Source: Pseudoalteromonas denitrificans DSM 6059 (GTDB lineage: Bacteria; Pseudomonadota; Gammaproteobacteria; Enterobacterales; Alteromonadaceae). From it: DNA of 64,000 nucleotides. The translations under genes were made by a program, and so were the position numbers. The stretch covers positions 21,094 to 85,093 of the forward strand of contig NZ_FOLO01000020.1 of the NCBI RefSeq assembly GCF_900112265.1, given 5' to 3'. Position 1 is the stretch's first letter, and every line of letters starts with the position of its first letter. The notes under the pieces are model-generated. The model did no database searches. It saw only the letters and a list, made by a program, of their open reading frames with translations, and was not told the DNA's origin. Shown one piece after another: positions 34,476 to 44,456 of this stretch.

Positions 34476-36045
34476 ATTTAAAATATGCCGTTAAAAACTC
34501 ATCAAATGTAACTTCATCACTATTCTCAATTTCTTTTTGCTTTACAAAAGAGTGAGCACTCTCATTATTTAAATCAGATTCAGATAATTCGAGATATTGA
34601 TGTTCTTGCGTTTTCACTTGATATTGTTTAGCTAACTCTAACGCAAAACAACCATTATCTAAACCTGAATTTTTAAGTGCTGACATATATTGACCAGACA
34701 AAGTTTTATCTGAGTCTTCAATACATAAATTTAATTCTGAAATTGCGGTTTTATAATGTGTAGTACCATGAGCTGTATCTAGCCAGTTTGCAATTAAAGC
34801 TAATTGTTCAAATGTTTCTTCTCCCCATTTTCTTAATGGTATTGAAGCACCTTTCTTAATTAGTTCCAAACTTGGATCTCGTCCAAAATTAACCACTTGC
34901 TCTAAATTTTTCTGGCTAATTTTTTGTTCTTCATTATCCATTTCAGGAGAATCATTTAACAAACAATACAATAAAAACACATCTAAGAAATAAACTTGTT
35001 GTAAACTTATTCCAGTATCACTAAATGGATTAACATCTAATGCACGTACTTCAACATATTCAATACCATCCCTAGTCAGTGCGTCAATAGGTGTCTCACC
35101 TGCTAAAGCATTTCGTTTTGGCCTAATGGGTGAGTAAAATTCATTTTCAATTTGTAATATATTGCTATTTAACTGTTTTAAAGAGCCATCACTATGAGTT
35201 TCTATTGTACGATATAAATCAGAGTCAGTTGAAATAGCCCGTTTTAAACCGATAATATATTCTTCAAGACTATTGTAAGTAACTTTTAATGCAGATTGTG
35301 CGCTATTTGTATAACCTAAATCACCTAAACGTAATGCTGTACCAAATGGCAGGTATAAACTCCCTTTACCCAACTTTTCAAAGGGTAATCGGCTTTCTTT
35401 GCCTTCTAAAAAAGAGCTACACAGTGCAGGCGATGCGCCAAATAAGTAGCTGATCAACCAAAGATCTCGTTTAAAGTTACGTATCAGACCTAAATAACCA
35501 TTTGAAATAAAGCTTTGTGAGTCTGTTTTATCACCTTTAATGACTTGAAGTCTATTCCAGAATGATTTGGGAAATGAAATATTAAAATGCACACCTGCGA
35601 TTGCCTGCATCATACTTCCATATCGATTTTTAAGCCCTTCTCTATATAAGGTCTTCATTTGACCTACATTAGAGCTGCCATATTGAGCTAAAGCGATTTC
35701 ATTTTGATTTTTAATAAAACACGGCATGCTCATTGGCCATAAGACTTCATTATCAAGTCTAGCCTGCGTATATTTCTGAATATCTCTTAATTGATTTAAA
35801 GTACGTTCAGCACTGTCTGTTGCAGGTGTAATAAATTCAAGCAAAGATTCAGCAAAATCTGTTGTAATATATTTATGCGTTAATGCACTACCTATCTTCT
35901 TAGGATGAGGTAATGAGGATAACCGGCCTTGATTATTGATCCTTAAAGTTTCACGCTCGATACCACGCTTAATACCAATAATACTTGTGCTATTTTCTGC
36001 AAGAGAAAGCTCTGCCAATGTTGATTTTAATAGTTCTTTTGTCAA
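34474..36045 (-). CDS. gshA: Glutamate-cysteine ligase (proteobacterial type)
   Basis: 523 residues from a TTG start at 36045, chosen because GAGG is 8 bp upstream and the resulting N-terminus (MTKELLKSTLAEL) has the family's usual spacing to GIKRGIERETLRI; the upstream ATG at 36114 adds 23 atypical residues. First enzyme of glutathione synthesis. Diagnostic segments: GIERETLRI, ALTHKYITTDFAESLLEFITP, YGSMMQAIAGVHFNIS, GEESRL-like EGKESRLPF, and YVEVRALDVNPF. gshB is not in the window. Its glutathione product is likely used by the Atm1-like exporter family, a loose link only. Confidence 0.95.
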   Translation of the reverse strand: MTKELLKSTLAELSLAENSTSIIGIKRGIERETLRINNQGRLSSLPHPKKIGSALTHKYITTDFAESLLEFITPATDSAERTLNQLRDIQKYTQARLDNEVLWPMSMPCFIKNQNEIALAQYGSSNVGQMKTLYREGLKNRYGSMMQAIAGVHFNISFPKSFWNRLQVIKGDKTDSQSFISNGYLGLIRNFKRDLWLISYLFGASPALCSSFLEGKESRLPFEKLGKGSLYLPFGTALRLGDLGYTNSAQSALKVTYNSLEEYIIGLKRAISTDSDLYRTIETHSDGSLKQLNSNILQIENEFYSPIRPKRNALAGETPIDALTRDGIEYVEVRALDVNPFSDTGISLQQVYFLDVFLLYCLLNDSPEMDNEEQKISQKNLEQVVNFGRDPSLELIKKGASIPLRKWGEETFEQLALIANWLDTAHGTTHYKTAISELNLCIEDSDKTLSGQYMSALKNSGLDNGCFALELAKQYQVKTQEHQYLELSESDLNNESAHSFVKQKEIENSDEVTFDEFLTAYFK

Positions 36046-36338
36046 AAATAAATCCTCAAACCTGAATGGTTTTGTGCTGCATCTTGTTTTTATGGGGGCT
36101 AGAAATAAATACACAAGACTATTACCTTAATATATTACTCACCCATGACGGAATACAAGATTTTTATATTTCTTAGTTTATCAAGCAGGCTAATAGAAGC
36201 GACCATTTCATATAAAATCATGCTTTTTAAATTGTATCAAAAAGTGACAATAGATAATTTAAATACGCTTACTGTTGCCAAAAGGGCAATTAATTCTAAT
36301 AATATAGAGTATAAGGATTTTAATTTGAGAATGGTAAA
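36046..36338. other. Intergenic region between gshA and DUF4124 gene
   Basis: About 290 bp carrying divergent promoters. An in-frame ORF from 36145 overlaps the DUF4124 gene in another frame; it has no recognisable domain or Shine-Dalgarno and I do not consider it a gene. Confidence 0.4.
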
Positions 36339-36776
36339 ATGTATAAAGCTATTATTGTGTGCTTTTTACTCACTTGTGGTTATTCAACGAATGTTTTTAG
36401 TCAAACAATCACTATTTATAAATGGACAGACGCAAAAGGGATAGAGCATTTTTCATATATAATGCCTAAAGATGCACAATACACGACTTTTGAGATGAAA
36501 AAACCACCCCCTAGAAAAATTAAAGAAACAGAAGAAGCTGTAGCACCAGAAAGTTTATCAGAGCAACTTGCAGAACAAGCAAAACTAAATTGTGAAAAAG
36601 CACAAGATAATTTAAAAGTACTCGCTGATTACAGCCAAGTTAAATTTGTTGATAAATCAGGAAAAGAGCAAATTCTAACAGCAAAAGATAAAGCTGAGTA
36701 TACAAAATTGGCCGAAAAACGTGTTGCGCTTTTTTGTAACAAACAAAAAAGCTCAAATAAAACAACTCTCTTTTAA
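36339..36776 (+). CDS. Exported DUF4124-domain protein
   Basis: 145 residues. Signal peptide (about 1-21, hydrophobic core IIVCFLLTC, cleavage near FSQ), then the DUF4124 beta-hairpin motif IYKWTDAKGIEHFS (about 26-40), a proline-rich linker and a charged helical tail with two Cys. Function of DUF4124 proteins is unknown; they are envelope proteins common in gammaproteobacteria. Its stop codon is one base from the clpB stop on the other strand, leaving no room for a terminator. Confidence 0.85.
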   Translation: MYKAIIVCFLLTCGYSTNVFSQTITIYKWTDAKGIEHFSYIMPKDAQYTTFEMKKPPPRKIKETEEAVAPESLSEQLAEQAKLNCEKAQDNLKVLADYSQVKFVDKSGKEQILTAKDKAEYTKLAEKRVALFCNKQKSSNKTTLF

Positions 36777-36777
36777 A

Positions 36778-39354
36778 TTAAGTCTCAGTTATTACAAACT
36801 CATTATTAATAACATCAATTTTAAAAGTAATTCCCGATACCGTTTTCCCGGCCAATAATATTTGCGCTAATGGGTTTTCAATTGAAGATTGAATTGCACG
36901 CTTTAATGGTCTTGCACCAAAAATAGGATCAAAACCCGACTCAGCTAATTTTGACATGGCTTCATCAGTTAAAATTAGCTGATAACCTAAATCAGATAAA
37001 CGTTCACGTAAATTCTGTAATTGGATGTACGCTATTTGTTTTATATGTTCATTAATTAGAGGATGAAATACAACGGTTTCATCGATTCTGTTAATAAACT
37101 CAGGTCTAAACTGACTTGCTAAAACATCCATTAACATCAACTTCAGTTGCTGATAATCACCTGTATCTGTTTGCTCTTGAATAAGTTCAGATCCTAAATT
37201 AGAAGTCATAATAATCACCGTATTCTTAAAATCAACAGTACGGCCTTGACCATCAGTTAAGCGACCATCATCAAGTACTTGTAATAAAATATTAAAAACA
37301 TCAGGATGGGCTTTTTCCACCTCATCAAATAAGATCACTGAATAAGGTTTCCTTCTGACTGCTTCCGTTAAATATCCCCCCTCTTCATAGCCAACATAAC
37401 CAGGCGGCGCACCCACTAAACGTGCAACAGCATGTTTTTCCATGAATTCAGACATATCAATGCGAACCATGGCAGTCTCAGTATCAAACATAAAATTTGC
37501 TAAGGTTTTAGTTAACTCCGTTTTACCTACACCTGACGGCCCCAAAAATAAAAAAGATCCAATAGGGCGATTTGGATCTGCTAAACCAGCTCTTGAACGT
37601 CTAATAGCATTTGAAACCGCATTTACAGCTTCATCTTGTCCAATCACACGGTTATGAAGCTGATCTTCCATGCTAAGTAACTTTTCACGTTCCCCTTGTA
37701 GCATTTTATTAATGGGTATGCCTGTCCAGCGCGATAAAATTTCAGCAATTTCACTTTCACCCACTTTATTTTTTAATAAACTCATATCTTGCATTTCAGC
37801 TTGAGATGCTAAGTCGAGTTTATTTTCAAGTTCTGGAATTCTGCCATATTGTAATTCTGACATGCGTTGCAAATCACTGGCTCGTCTTGCAACATCTAAG
37901 TCTAATCTCGCTTGTTCTAATTCAGCTTTTATTACTTGTGTACCCTGTAATGACGCTTTTTCTGCAATCCATACTTCATCTAATTCATTGTATTGTTTAT
38001 CTAAGGCTAAGATTTGATGTTTAATATCTTGCTGACGTTTAATACTCGCCTCATCTTGTTCTTTATCAAGGGCATTATCTTCAAGTTTGAGTTGAATAAT
38101 TTTACGCTCTAATTTGTCTAACTCTTCAGGTTTAGAATCAATTTGCAACCTAATGGAAGAGCCTGCTTCATCAATTAAATCAATTGCTTTATCTGGTAAT
38201 TGTCTATCAGATATATAACGATGTGAAAGCGTTGCAGCCGCAACGATAGCAGGATCGCTAATATCAACTGAGTGATGTAGTTCATAGCGCTCTTTTAAAC
38301 CACGTAGGATTGCAATTGTATCTTCTACTGTAGGCTCTTGTACTAATACCTTTTGGAAACGGCGTTCAAGGGCGGCATCTTTTTCAATATATTTTCGATA
38401 CTCATCGAGTGTTGTTGCACCCACACAATGTAACTCTCCACGTGCAAGCGCTGGTTTTAACATATTACCCGCATCCATGGCACCGTCACTTTTACCAGCC
38501 CCTACCATAGTATGAATTTCATCAATAAATAAAATTATTCGACCTTCTTCTTTTGATAATTCATTTAAAACTGATTTTAATCTTTCTTCAAATTCACCTC
38601 TGTATTTAGCGCCAGCAACCAATGCGCCTAAATCAAGAGAAAGTACACGTTTGTCTTTTAAACCTTCAGGTACCTCACCATTTATAATTCGTTGTGCTAA
38701 GCCCTCTGCGATTGCTGTTTTACCAACACCGGGCTCACCAATTAATACAGGGTTATTTTTTGTTCTTCTTTGCAATACTTGTAAGGTTCTACGAATTTCG
38801 TCATCACGACCAATCACTGGGTCTAACTTGCCCTGCTCAGCTCTTTCGGTTAAATCAACAGTGAATTTTTCAAGTGCTTGACGGTTGTCTTCAGCATTTG
38901 CATCATCTACTTTTTGACCGCCTCGAATCGCTTGTATTCCTGTCTCTACTTTACTGGCATTAATCTGTAATGATTTAAAAACCTCACCTAAAGGGCCTTT
39001 ATCTTCACATGCTGCTAATACAAATATTTCACTTGATATAAATTTATCTTTACGTTTTTGAGCGTATTTATCACTTAAATTCAGTAAATTAATCATATTT
39101 GCAGATAACTGAACATCGCCACCCACACCTTCAACTTTAAATAGCTTTTCTATTGCCTTTGAAAGTTTTGTATTCATTTCATTGGGATTTACACCTGTTT
39201 GAACAAGCAATGCTCGAATACTTGAACCAGTTTGTTGCAATAAGGCATACATTAAGTGCACAGGTTCTAAAAATTGATGATCTCGCCCTAACGCTAATGA
39301 CTGGGCATCGGATAATGCGGCTTGAAATTTACTGGTAAGTCGGTCTAAACGCAT
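36778..39354 (-). CDS. clpB: ClpB disaggregase
   Basis: 858 residues, full length. N-domain (about 1-145), AAA1 with Walker A GEPGVGKT and Walker B LFIDEIHT, the long coiled-coil M domain (about 400-525), AAA2 with GPSGVGKT and [15 protein letters not shown]. It threads aggregated proteins in concert with DnaK. No ClpP-binding loop is expected or seen. A sigma-32 type promoter lies about 45-70 bp upstream. In the bamD-rluD-pgeF-clpB neighbourhood conserved in gammaproteobacteria. Confidence 0.98.
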   Translation of the reverse strand: MRLDRLTSKFQAALSDAQSLALGRDHQFLEPVHLMYALLQQTGSSIRALLVQTGVNPNEMNTKLSKAIEKLFKVEGVGGDVQLSANMINLLNLSDKYAQKRKDKFISSEIFVLAACEDKGPLGEVFKSLQINASKVETGIQAIRGGQKVDDANAEDNRQALEKFTVDLTERAEQGKLDPVIGRDDEIRRTLQVLQRRTKNNPVLIGEPGVGKTAIAEGLAQRIINGEVPEGLKDKRVLSLDLGALVAGAKYRGEFEERLKSVLNELSKEEGRIILFIDEIHTMVGAGKSDGAMDAGNMLKPALARGELHCVGATTLDEYRKYIEKDAALERRFQKVLVQEPTVEDTIAILRGLKERYELHHSVDISDPAIVAAATLSHRYISDRQLPDKAIDLIDEAGSSIRLQIDSKPEELDKLERKIIQLKLEDNALDKEQDEASIKRQQDIKHQILALDKQYNELDEVWIAEKASLQGTQVIKAELEQARLDLDVARRASDLQRMSELQYGRIPELENKLDLASQAEMQDMSLLKNKVGESEIAEILSRWTGIPINKMLQGEREKLLSMEDQLHNRVIGQDEAVNAVSNAIRRSRAGLADPNRPIGSFLFLGPSGVGKTELTKTLANFMFDTETAMVRIDMSEFMEKHAVARLVGAPPGYVGYEEGGYLTEAVRRKPYSVILFDEVEKAHPDVFNILLQVLDDGRLTDGQGRTVDFKNTVIIMTSNLGSELIQEQTDTGDYQQLKLMLMDVLASQFRPEFINRIDETVVFHPLINEHIKQIAYIQLQNLRERLSDLGYQLILTDEAMSKLAESGFDPIFGARPLKRAIQSSIENPLAQILLAGKTVSGITFKIDVINNEFVITET

Positions 39355-39396
39355 TGCTTGCCTCTAATATCTATATTGCGATAACTATCTATATTT

Positions 39397-39423
39397 ATGG
39401 GTATTAAGGTGGAAATGTTCAAG
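39397..39423 (-). promoter_or_regulatory. Candidate sigma-32 heat-shock promoter of clpB
   Basis: Minus strand reads TCTCCTTGAA, 16 bp, then CCCATAAAT, close to the sigma-32 consensus (TCNCCCTTGAA / CCCCATNTA). Predicted transcription start about 30-35 bp before the clpB ATG. Confidence 0.75.
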
Positions 39424-39506
39424 GAGAAAAAGCAATTTAATGATTTTAATCACTAAATCTTCGAATGCCATTTATCTATACTAATCAACAGATTTAAATA
39501 ATTATT

Positions 39507-40241
39507 TTATTGTGTAATCCAAATGATACTTGCCATGCGACCCGTTAAATTTTCTCTTCTATATGAGTAAAATAAATCTGATTGGCTAAATGTGCATAAT
39601 TGCTGGTTTGCAATACAAGTTATACCAAATTTATTAAGTATCAGTTGGGCTAATAAAAATATATTTGCGAGATATTTCCCCCTCTTGGTTGCTTTAAACG
39701 CCTGCAGATAAGGAATATTCATTTGAGAAAATGCTGCTACAACATCCTCCCCGACCTCAAAATGATCAGGGCCAATTGCAGGTCCAAAACACGCTGTAAT
39801 ATTTGACATTTCACCTGAAAAACACGCAAGTGTACTTTCAATAATTCCAGCTGAAAGTCCTCGCCAACCAGCATGAATTGCGCCTACCTGAGTGCCATCT
39901 ATATCCGTTAGAAAAATAGGTAAGCAATCAGCCGTCATAATTGCAAGAGGTATATTTTTCTCTTTGGTATATAGTGCATCAGCTGCTTCAATCAGGTTTA
40001 AATCTGAATCAGCTGTTATTTCAATGACTTTATTACTATGAATTTGCGCTAGCCAAATGGCTTTAGCTGGAAGTTGATTATGTAACAAGGCGCGATTAGC
40101 AATAACATGTTTTGAGTCATCGTTAACATGAAAGGCGAGATTAAATTGATCAAATGGCGACTTAGAAACGCCGCCATTTCTTGTTGTGGTCAAAAAGCTA
40201 ATATTTTCAGGAACTGACCAATCTAATGAAAAAAAAGACAT
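39507..40241 (-). CDS. pgeF: Peptidoglycan editing factor PgeF (YfiH, laccase-domain family)
   Basis: 244 residues of the DUF152/multicopper-like family. Metal-site residues visible: TADCLPIFL with Cys, AIHAGWRGLSAGIIE with the conserved His, and CFGPAIGPDHFEVG. The E. coli enzyme removes misincorporated L-Ser from UDP-MurNAc precursors; the family is also described as purine nucleosidase/phosphorylase-like. Lies 18 bp after rluD, the usual operon. Confidence 0.93.
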   Translation of the reverse strand: MSFFSLDWSVPENISFLTTTRNGGVSKSPFDQFNLAFHVNDDSKHVIANRALLHNQLPAKAIWLAQIHSNKVIEITADSDLNLIEAADALYTKEKNIPLAIMTADCLPIFLTDIDGTQVGAIHAGWRGLSAGIIESTLACFSGEMSNITACFGPAIGPDHFEVGEDVVAAFSQMNIPYLQAFKATKRGKYLANIFLLAQLILNKFGITCIANQQLCTFSQSDLFYSYRRENLTGRMASIIWITQ

Positions 40242-40259
40242 AAGTTCAGTTCCTATATA

Positions 40260-41237
40260 TTAAAAATCTTTTTGTGGATTTAGTTTTGTATCTTCACGTA
40301 AAGCAAGGGTAAGTTTTACCATATCATCAGGAATAGGTGCATCCCAAGACATGATTTCACCTGTTATAGGATGCTCTAGTGTCAACATTACGGCATGTAA
40401 AGCCTGGCGTTTAAAAGTTTTTAATACATCTGATAACTCTGTTGTCGCTTTTTTAGGTGGGCGCGGACGACCACTATAAACCAAATCACCAATTAAAGAA
40501 TGACCTAAATGTGCCATATGAACCCGAATTTGATGTGTACGCCCTGTCTCAAGACGTAACCTCAAGCGCGTATGCGCACGATATTTTTCAGCGACTCTAA
40601 AATGTGTTACTGCAGGTTTTCCGTCTAATACTACAGCCATATGGGTACGTTTAGTAGGATGACGCGAAATAGGCTCATCAACCATGCCACCACCTGTCAT
40701 AGTACCAATACAAATCGCTTCATATTCTCGAGTGAAATTTACTCTTGCTTGTAAATTAGCGACTAAATAAGTCTGAGCAGGTATTGTTTTAGCAACAACC
40801 ATCAGTCCAGATGTATCTTTATCTAAGCGATGTACTATGCCTGCACGAGGCACATTTTTTATCTCAGGGTAACGATACAATAATGCATTTAATAAAGTAC
40901 CATCCGGATTACCTGCACCTGGGTGAACAACTAAACCTACAGGTTTGTTCACTACTAAAATATCATCATCTTCATAAACAATATTTAAAGGGATATTTTG
41001 CGCTTCATATTCTCTTTGCTCTTCAATTTGCGCTTCAATTTTAACTTGTTCACCTCCCATGAGTTTTTCTCTTGGAATGTTTAAAGTTTCACCATTTATT
41101 TGCACCATATCATCTAATATCCACGTTTTTATACGAGATCGTGAATAATCAGGGAACAATTGCGCTAAAATTTGGTCTAGACGTTTGCCACCAAGTTCAA
41201 AAGGAACTTCAGCGGATAAAGATATTTGCTCTGCCAT
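40260..41237 (-). CDS. rluD: 23S rRNA pseudouridine synthase RluD
   Basis: 325 residues. N-terminal S4-like domain (about 15-75; GGKRLDQILAQLFPDYSRSRIKTWI) and RluA-family catalytic domain with the active-site Asp in HRLDKDTSGLMVVAKT, plus RTHQIRVHMAHLGHSLIGD. It makes pseudouridines 1911/1915/1917 in helix 69. Divergent from bamD, as in E. coli. Confidence 0.97.
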   Translation of the reverse strand: MAEQISLSAEVPFELGGKRLDQILAQLFPDYSRSRIKTWILDDMVQINGETLNIPREKLMGGEQVKIEAQIEEQREYEAQNIPLNIVYEDDDILVVNKPVGLVVHPGAGNPDGTLLNALLYRYPEIKNVPRAGIVHRLDKDTSGLMVVAKTIPAQTYLVANLQARVNFTREYEAICIGTMTGGGMVDEPISRHPTKRTHMAVVLDGKPAVTHFRVAEKYRAHTRLRLRLETGRTHQIRVHMAHLGHSLIGDLVYSGRPRPPKKATTELSDVLKTFKRQALHAVMLTLEHPITGEIMSWDAPIPDDMVKLTLALREDTKLNPQKDF

Positions 41238-41372
41238 TTGTTAGTTTTACCTAAATTTACCAGTGCAAGCTGTCGCTGACTGGGGTAGAATCGCTTAATT
41301 GGTATAGTTTACTCGTTTTTAACGAATTGGCCTAGCCTATGCCTGCGTTATTAAGAATAAGGTAAAAAATAA

Positions 41373-42122
41373 ATGATAAATACAATGGGAAAACGTGCTT
41401 TTAGTATTGCTTTGATACTTTCGACACTGAGTGCTTGTTCATCTAAACCAGAAGAAAAAGAAATTGAACGCGTACCTAACAAATCAGCACAGGCACTCTA
41501 CTTAGATGCTAAAAAAACTTTAGACTCGGGTTTATATGTACGTGCAATTGAACTTTTAAGTGCAATTGATTCACGCTATCCATTTGGTCCAATGTCAAAA
41601 CAAGTGCAAATGGATTTAGTTTTTGCTTACTACCAGTCAAATGATGTTGAACAATCTTTAGCAAACATAGACCGCTTTTTACGCCTTAATCCAAATCATA
41701 AAGATTTGGATTATATGTACTACATGCGCGGTTTAGTGAATATAAAAGCAGACGAAAATGCATTCCAAGAATATTTTGGTGTTGATAGAGCAGACAGAGA
41801 CCCTAAAAAAACCAGAGAAGCTTTTAAAGACTTGAGTACTTTGGTAAAACGTTTCCCTTTAAGTAATTACACTCCTGAGGCGAAAAAACGTTTAGGTTGG
41901 CTATTAAATAAAATGGCGCGCTATGAACTTAAAGTTGCAGATTACTACTTTGAGCGTGAGGCTTTTTTAGCCGCAGCAAACAGAGGAAAATATGTTATTG
42001 AACACTTTTCACAAAGTAGCTATACCAATGAAGCCCTTGAAATGATGGTAAAAAGTTATGACAAGCTCGGCCTAACGGATTTAAGTGAAAATGCAAAAGC
42101 CACACTTGCATTAAACAAATAA
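41373..42122 (+). CDS. bamD: Outer-membrane assembly lipoprotein BamD
   Basis: 249 residues. Lipobox LSAC (Cys22), then TPR-like repeats. SRYPFGPMSKQVQMDLVFAYY, FLRLNPNHKDLDYMYYMRGL and YFGVDRADRDP match E. coli BamD closely. Part of the BAM complex that inserts beta-barrel proteins. The start could be ATG 41373 or the Met five codons later; the first is kept. Confidence 0.97.
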   Translation: MINTMGKRAFSIALILSTLSACSSKPEEKEIERVPNKSAQALYLDAKKTLDSGLYVRAIELLSAIDSRYPFGPMSKQVQMDLVFAYYQSNDVEQSLANIDRFLRLNPNHKDLDYMYYMRGLVNIKADENAFQEYFGVDRADRDPKKTREAFKDLSTLVKRFPLSNYTPEAKKRLGWLLNKMARYELKVADYYFEREAFLAAANRGKYVIEHFSQSSYTNEALEMMVKSYDKLGLTDLSENAKATLALNK

Positions 42123-42134
42123 TTTTAATTTACT

Positions 42135-42163
42135 GAAAAAGGGAGCATATGCTCCCTTTTTTT
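42135..42163 (+). terminator. Terminator after bamD
   Basis: Perfect palindrome AAAAAGGGAGCAT / ATGCTCCCTTTTT (42136-42161) with T-run. Confidence 0.9.
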
Positions 42164-42185
42164 ATACCAAAAATATGGAACAAAT

Positions 42186-42629
42186 ATGATAATCAGAAAA
42201 GGTCAAAATAACGACTTAAATTCTTTAGTTAAATTTAACCAAGCTATGGCTCAAGAAACTGAAAGCCTAACCCTAAACGAAGAAACACTTACATTAGGTG
42301 TAAAAACGTTATTAAATAATCCTGAGAAAGGTTTTTATTTAGTTGCTCAAATTAATGAAGAAGTGGTTGGCTCTCTTATGGTTACCTTTGAGTGGAGTGA
42401 TTGGCAAGCAAAAGATTATTTTTGGATACAGAGCGTTTATATTAGGCCTGAAAATAGACGCCAAGGTATTTATGGTAAACTCTACCAGGCTGTAAAAGAT
42501 ATCGCTATAAAACAAGGTGGTGCTGCTAGTTTTAGATTATACGTAGAACAAGAAAACACCCAAGCACAAAAAACATATCAAGCACTCGGCATGGATCAAA
42601 GCTACTATTTAATGTATGAACAAAAATAA
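42186..42629 (+). CDS. GNAT-family N-acetyltransferase
   Basis: 147 residues. Acetyl-CoA loop RRQGIYGKLYQAV and the preceding strand IQSVYIRPENR are clear, with AQKTYQALGM near the C-terminus. The substrate is unknown; similar small GNATs act on amines or amino groups of proteins. Follows the bamD terminator with its own start. Confidence 0.9.
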   Translation: MIIRKGQNNDLNSLVKFNQAMAQETESLTLNEETLTLGVKTLLNNPEKGFYLVAQINEEVVGSLMVTFEWSDWQAKDYFWIQSVYIRPENRRQGIYGKLYQAVKDIAIKQGGAASFRLYVEQENTQAQKTYQALGMDQSYYLMYEQK

Positions 42630-42652
42630 CCATAAATAGTTATTTACTTTAA

Positions 42653-42691
42653 AACTAAAAAACCACGGCTAATAAATAACAGTGGTTTTTC
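42653..42691. terminator. Bidirectional hairpin between GNAT and Na/Pi transporter genes
   Basis: AAAACCAC...GTGGTTTTT stem around 42655-42690 with an AT-rich loop; T-run on plus strand, A-run gives Ts on the minus strand. Confidence 0.7.
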
Positions 42692-42711
42692 ATCAATCAA
42701 GTCACGCGATA

Positions 42712-43863
42712 TTAACGAGCAGCTAACATCATAATCCCTGGCAGAATAAAAAAGCCACCTATAACATATAACAAGGCTATAAACTTATTTTCGCTGCCTA
42801 TTCTTGCTAATTTATCAGCTGCAATTATAGGTAAATCACGTAAAAATGGTAAACCAAAAATAACAACAACTGCAAATACATTAAATAAAAAGTGCACCAA
42901 AGCGATAGTGAGCGCCACCTCACTTGCAGCACCTGATATTGCAGTCGCTGCTAATAGTGCTGTAATTGTAGTGCCAATATTTGCACCTAAAGTAAATGGA
43001 TAAATTTGTTTTGTTGTAAAAACACCACTACCAGCTAATGGGATCATCAAACTTGTTGTTGTTGAAGATGATTGTACCATTACAGTAACAACTGTGCCTG
43101 ATGTTATACCAGCGATAGGACCCCGTCCAATCGCATTATGTAAAATATCTTTTGCACGACCCACCATCACCTTACGTAATACCTTACCTAATGAAGTAAC
43201 CGATACCAAAATAATCAAAATACCAATAACAACCATGGCAAGTCCCATATTTGAACCTGGTATAAAACTTAAAATATCCTTTAAAAAACCTACTGCTGGT
43301 TTTGTTAAAGGTTTAATAAAATTAAGGCTCTTTATTGATAAATCTGTATCACCAACAAATAAATGCGCACAATATTGCGCAATAGTTTGTAAAAAACCAA
43401 ATACTATCTCTAGCGGTAAAAATATTGCTACTGCAATTAAATTAAAAAAATCATGAACTGTTGCGGCACTAAAGGCACGCTTAAACTCAGCTTTATCGCG
43501 CACATGACCTATGCTCACAATTGTATTAGTGATTGTAGTACCAATATTAGCACCCATCACCATAGGTATTGCAATACCGATAGGTAAGCCCCCAGCAACT
43601 AAGCCAACTATAACTGAAGTAACTGTTGAAGAAGATTGCACTAATGCTGTTGCTAATGCGCCTAGTAATAGTGCAACAAATGGGTTTGTTGCAAATTCAA
43701 AAATCTCTTTAGCACCCGCTGTACCACCTGAAAATAACTTAAAGCCACTACTTACTGTACTTACTGCAACAAGTACCAAATAAACAAAAAATGCGACAGC
43801 AGCCCAATTAAAGATTTTTTTTCTTATTGATATCTCTACTGTTGATTCAGTTTTATTACTCAT
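42712..43863 (-). CDS. Na+/Pi cotransporter family protein (NptA/SLC34-like)
   Basis: 383 residues, polytopic. Two inverted repeats each with the QSSS motif: ALVQSSSTVTSVIVG (about 60-75) and VMVQSSSTTTSLMIP (about 260-275), plus the GANIGTTITNT and GANIGTTITAL loops, hallmarks of the PNaS family. Predicted to import phosphate with sodium, in keeping with a marine Na+-based physiology, though some relatives export phosphate. No pho box recognised upstream. Monocistronic. Confidence 0.92.
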   Translation of the reverse strand: MSNKTESTVEISIRKKIFNWAAVAFFVYLVLVAVSTVSSGFKLFSGGTAGAKEIFEFATNPFVALLLGALATALVQSSSTVTSVIVGLVAGGLPIGIAIPMVMGANIGTTITNTIVSIGHVRDKAEFKRAFSAATVHDFFNLIAVAIFLPLEIVFGFLQTIAQYCAHLFVGDTDLSIKSLNFIKPLTKPAVGFLKDILSFIPGSNMGLAMVVIGILIILVSVTSLGKVLRKVMVGRAKDILHNAIGRGPIAGITSGTVVTVMVQSSSTTTSLMIPLAGSGVFTTKQIYPFTLGANIGTTITALLAATAISGAASEVALTIALVHFLFNVFAVVVIFGLPFLRDLPIIAADKLARIGSENKFIALLYVIGGFFILPGIMMLAAR

Positions 43864-44147
43864 ATTACTATCCTGATTAACACATCATTTATGACGGTTA
43901 GGTTAAATTTTTATGACTCGCGCATTTAAGCAAAGGTTTATGACAGAAATATTACAAGAGCCCCATAATAGTCACTTTTTAAATTTTATTATCTCAGTCC
44001 AAGTCACTTTTTATACAATTGATAAAACTTAATCAAAAAATAAAATTATTGCAGGTACTTCAAACCCAAATGAGTAGCACTCTCGCTTATATAACGTAGT
44101 TTTAGTAAAACGAATGTTTTAAGCTTGCCGCATTGAAAAGTGTATTG

Positions 44148-44396
44148 ATGGAAATGCAACTGAACTTACACCAAAAATCAACCTACATTGCCGTTATGAG
44201 CATATTATTAACTGCATGTGCTGCAAATTCATTTTAGATAATACAGGCTGTTCAAACTCAAAAAGAACGAGCTAAAAATTGTAAAGCAGGCACAATTAAA
44301 CAAATGATAAATTGCACTCAAATAAAAGAACAACAAGTAGCTCAAATAACTAAAAGTATAGAGAAAGCAAAAAAAACAATAAATTCCACTTTGTGA
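44148..44396 (+). pseudogene. Small lipoprotein gene interrupted by an in-frame TAG
   Basis: From the ATG at 44148 the frame reads a lipoprotein-like signal, ending AVMSILLTACAANSF (lipobox LTAC, Cys24), then TAG at 44235-44237. The same frame stays open for another 52 codons (IIQAVQTQKERAKNCKAG..., two further Cys) to TGA at 44394. The downstream part is basic, amphipathic and coiled-coil-like. Either the gene has decayed by a nonsense mutation, or only the 29-residue product is made. No family recognised and the Shine-Dalgarno is weak. The 284 bp before it (43864-44147) hold no gene I can support. Confidence 0.45.
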
Positions 44397-44456
44397 ACTT
44401 TCATTTTTAAGACAGAATATAACCGAGTTAAAGCAAAACATTAAGGCACTACTTTC

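Noticed and set aside
36145..36444. 99-aa reading frame overlapping the DUF4124 gene
   Set aside because: Different frame from a better supported gene, no Shine-Dalgarno, no recognisable domain.
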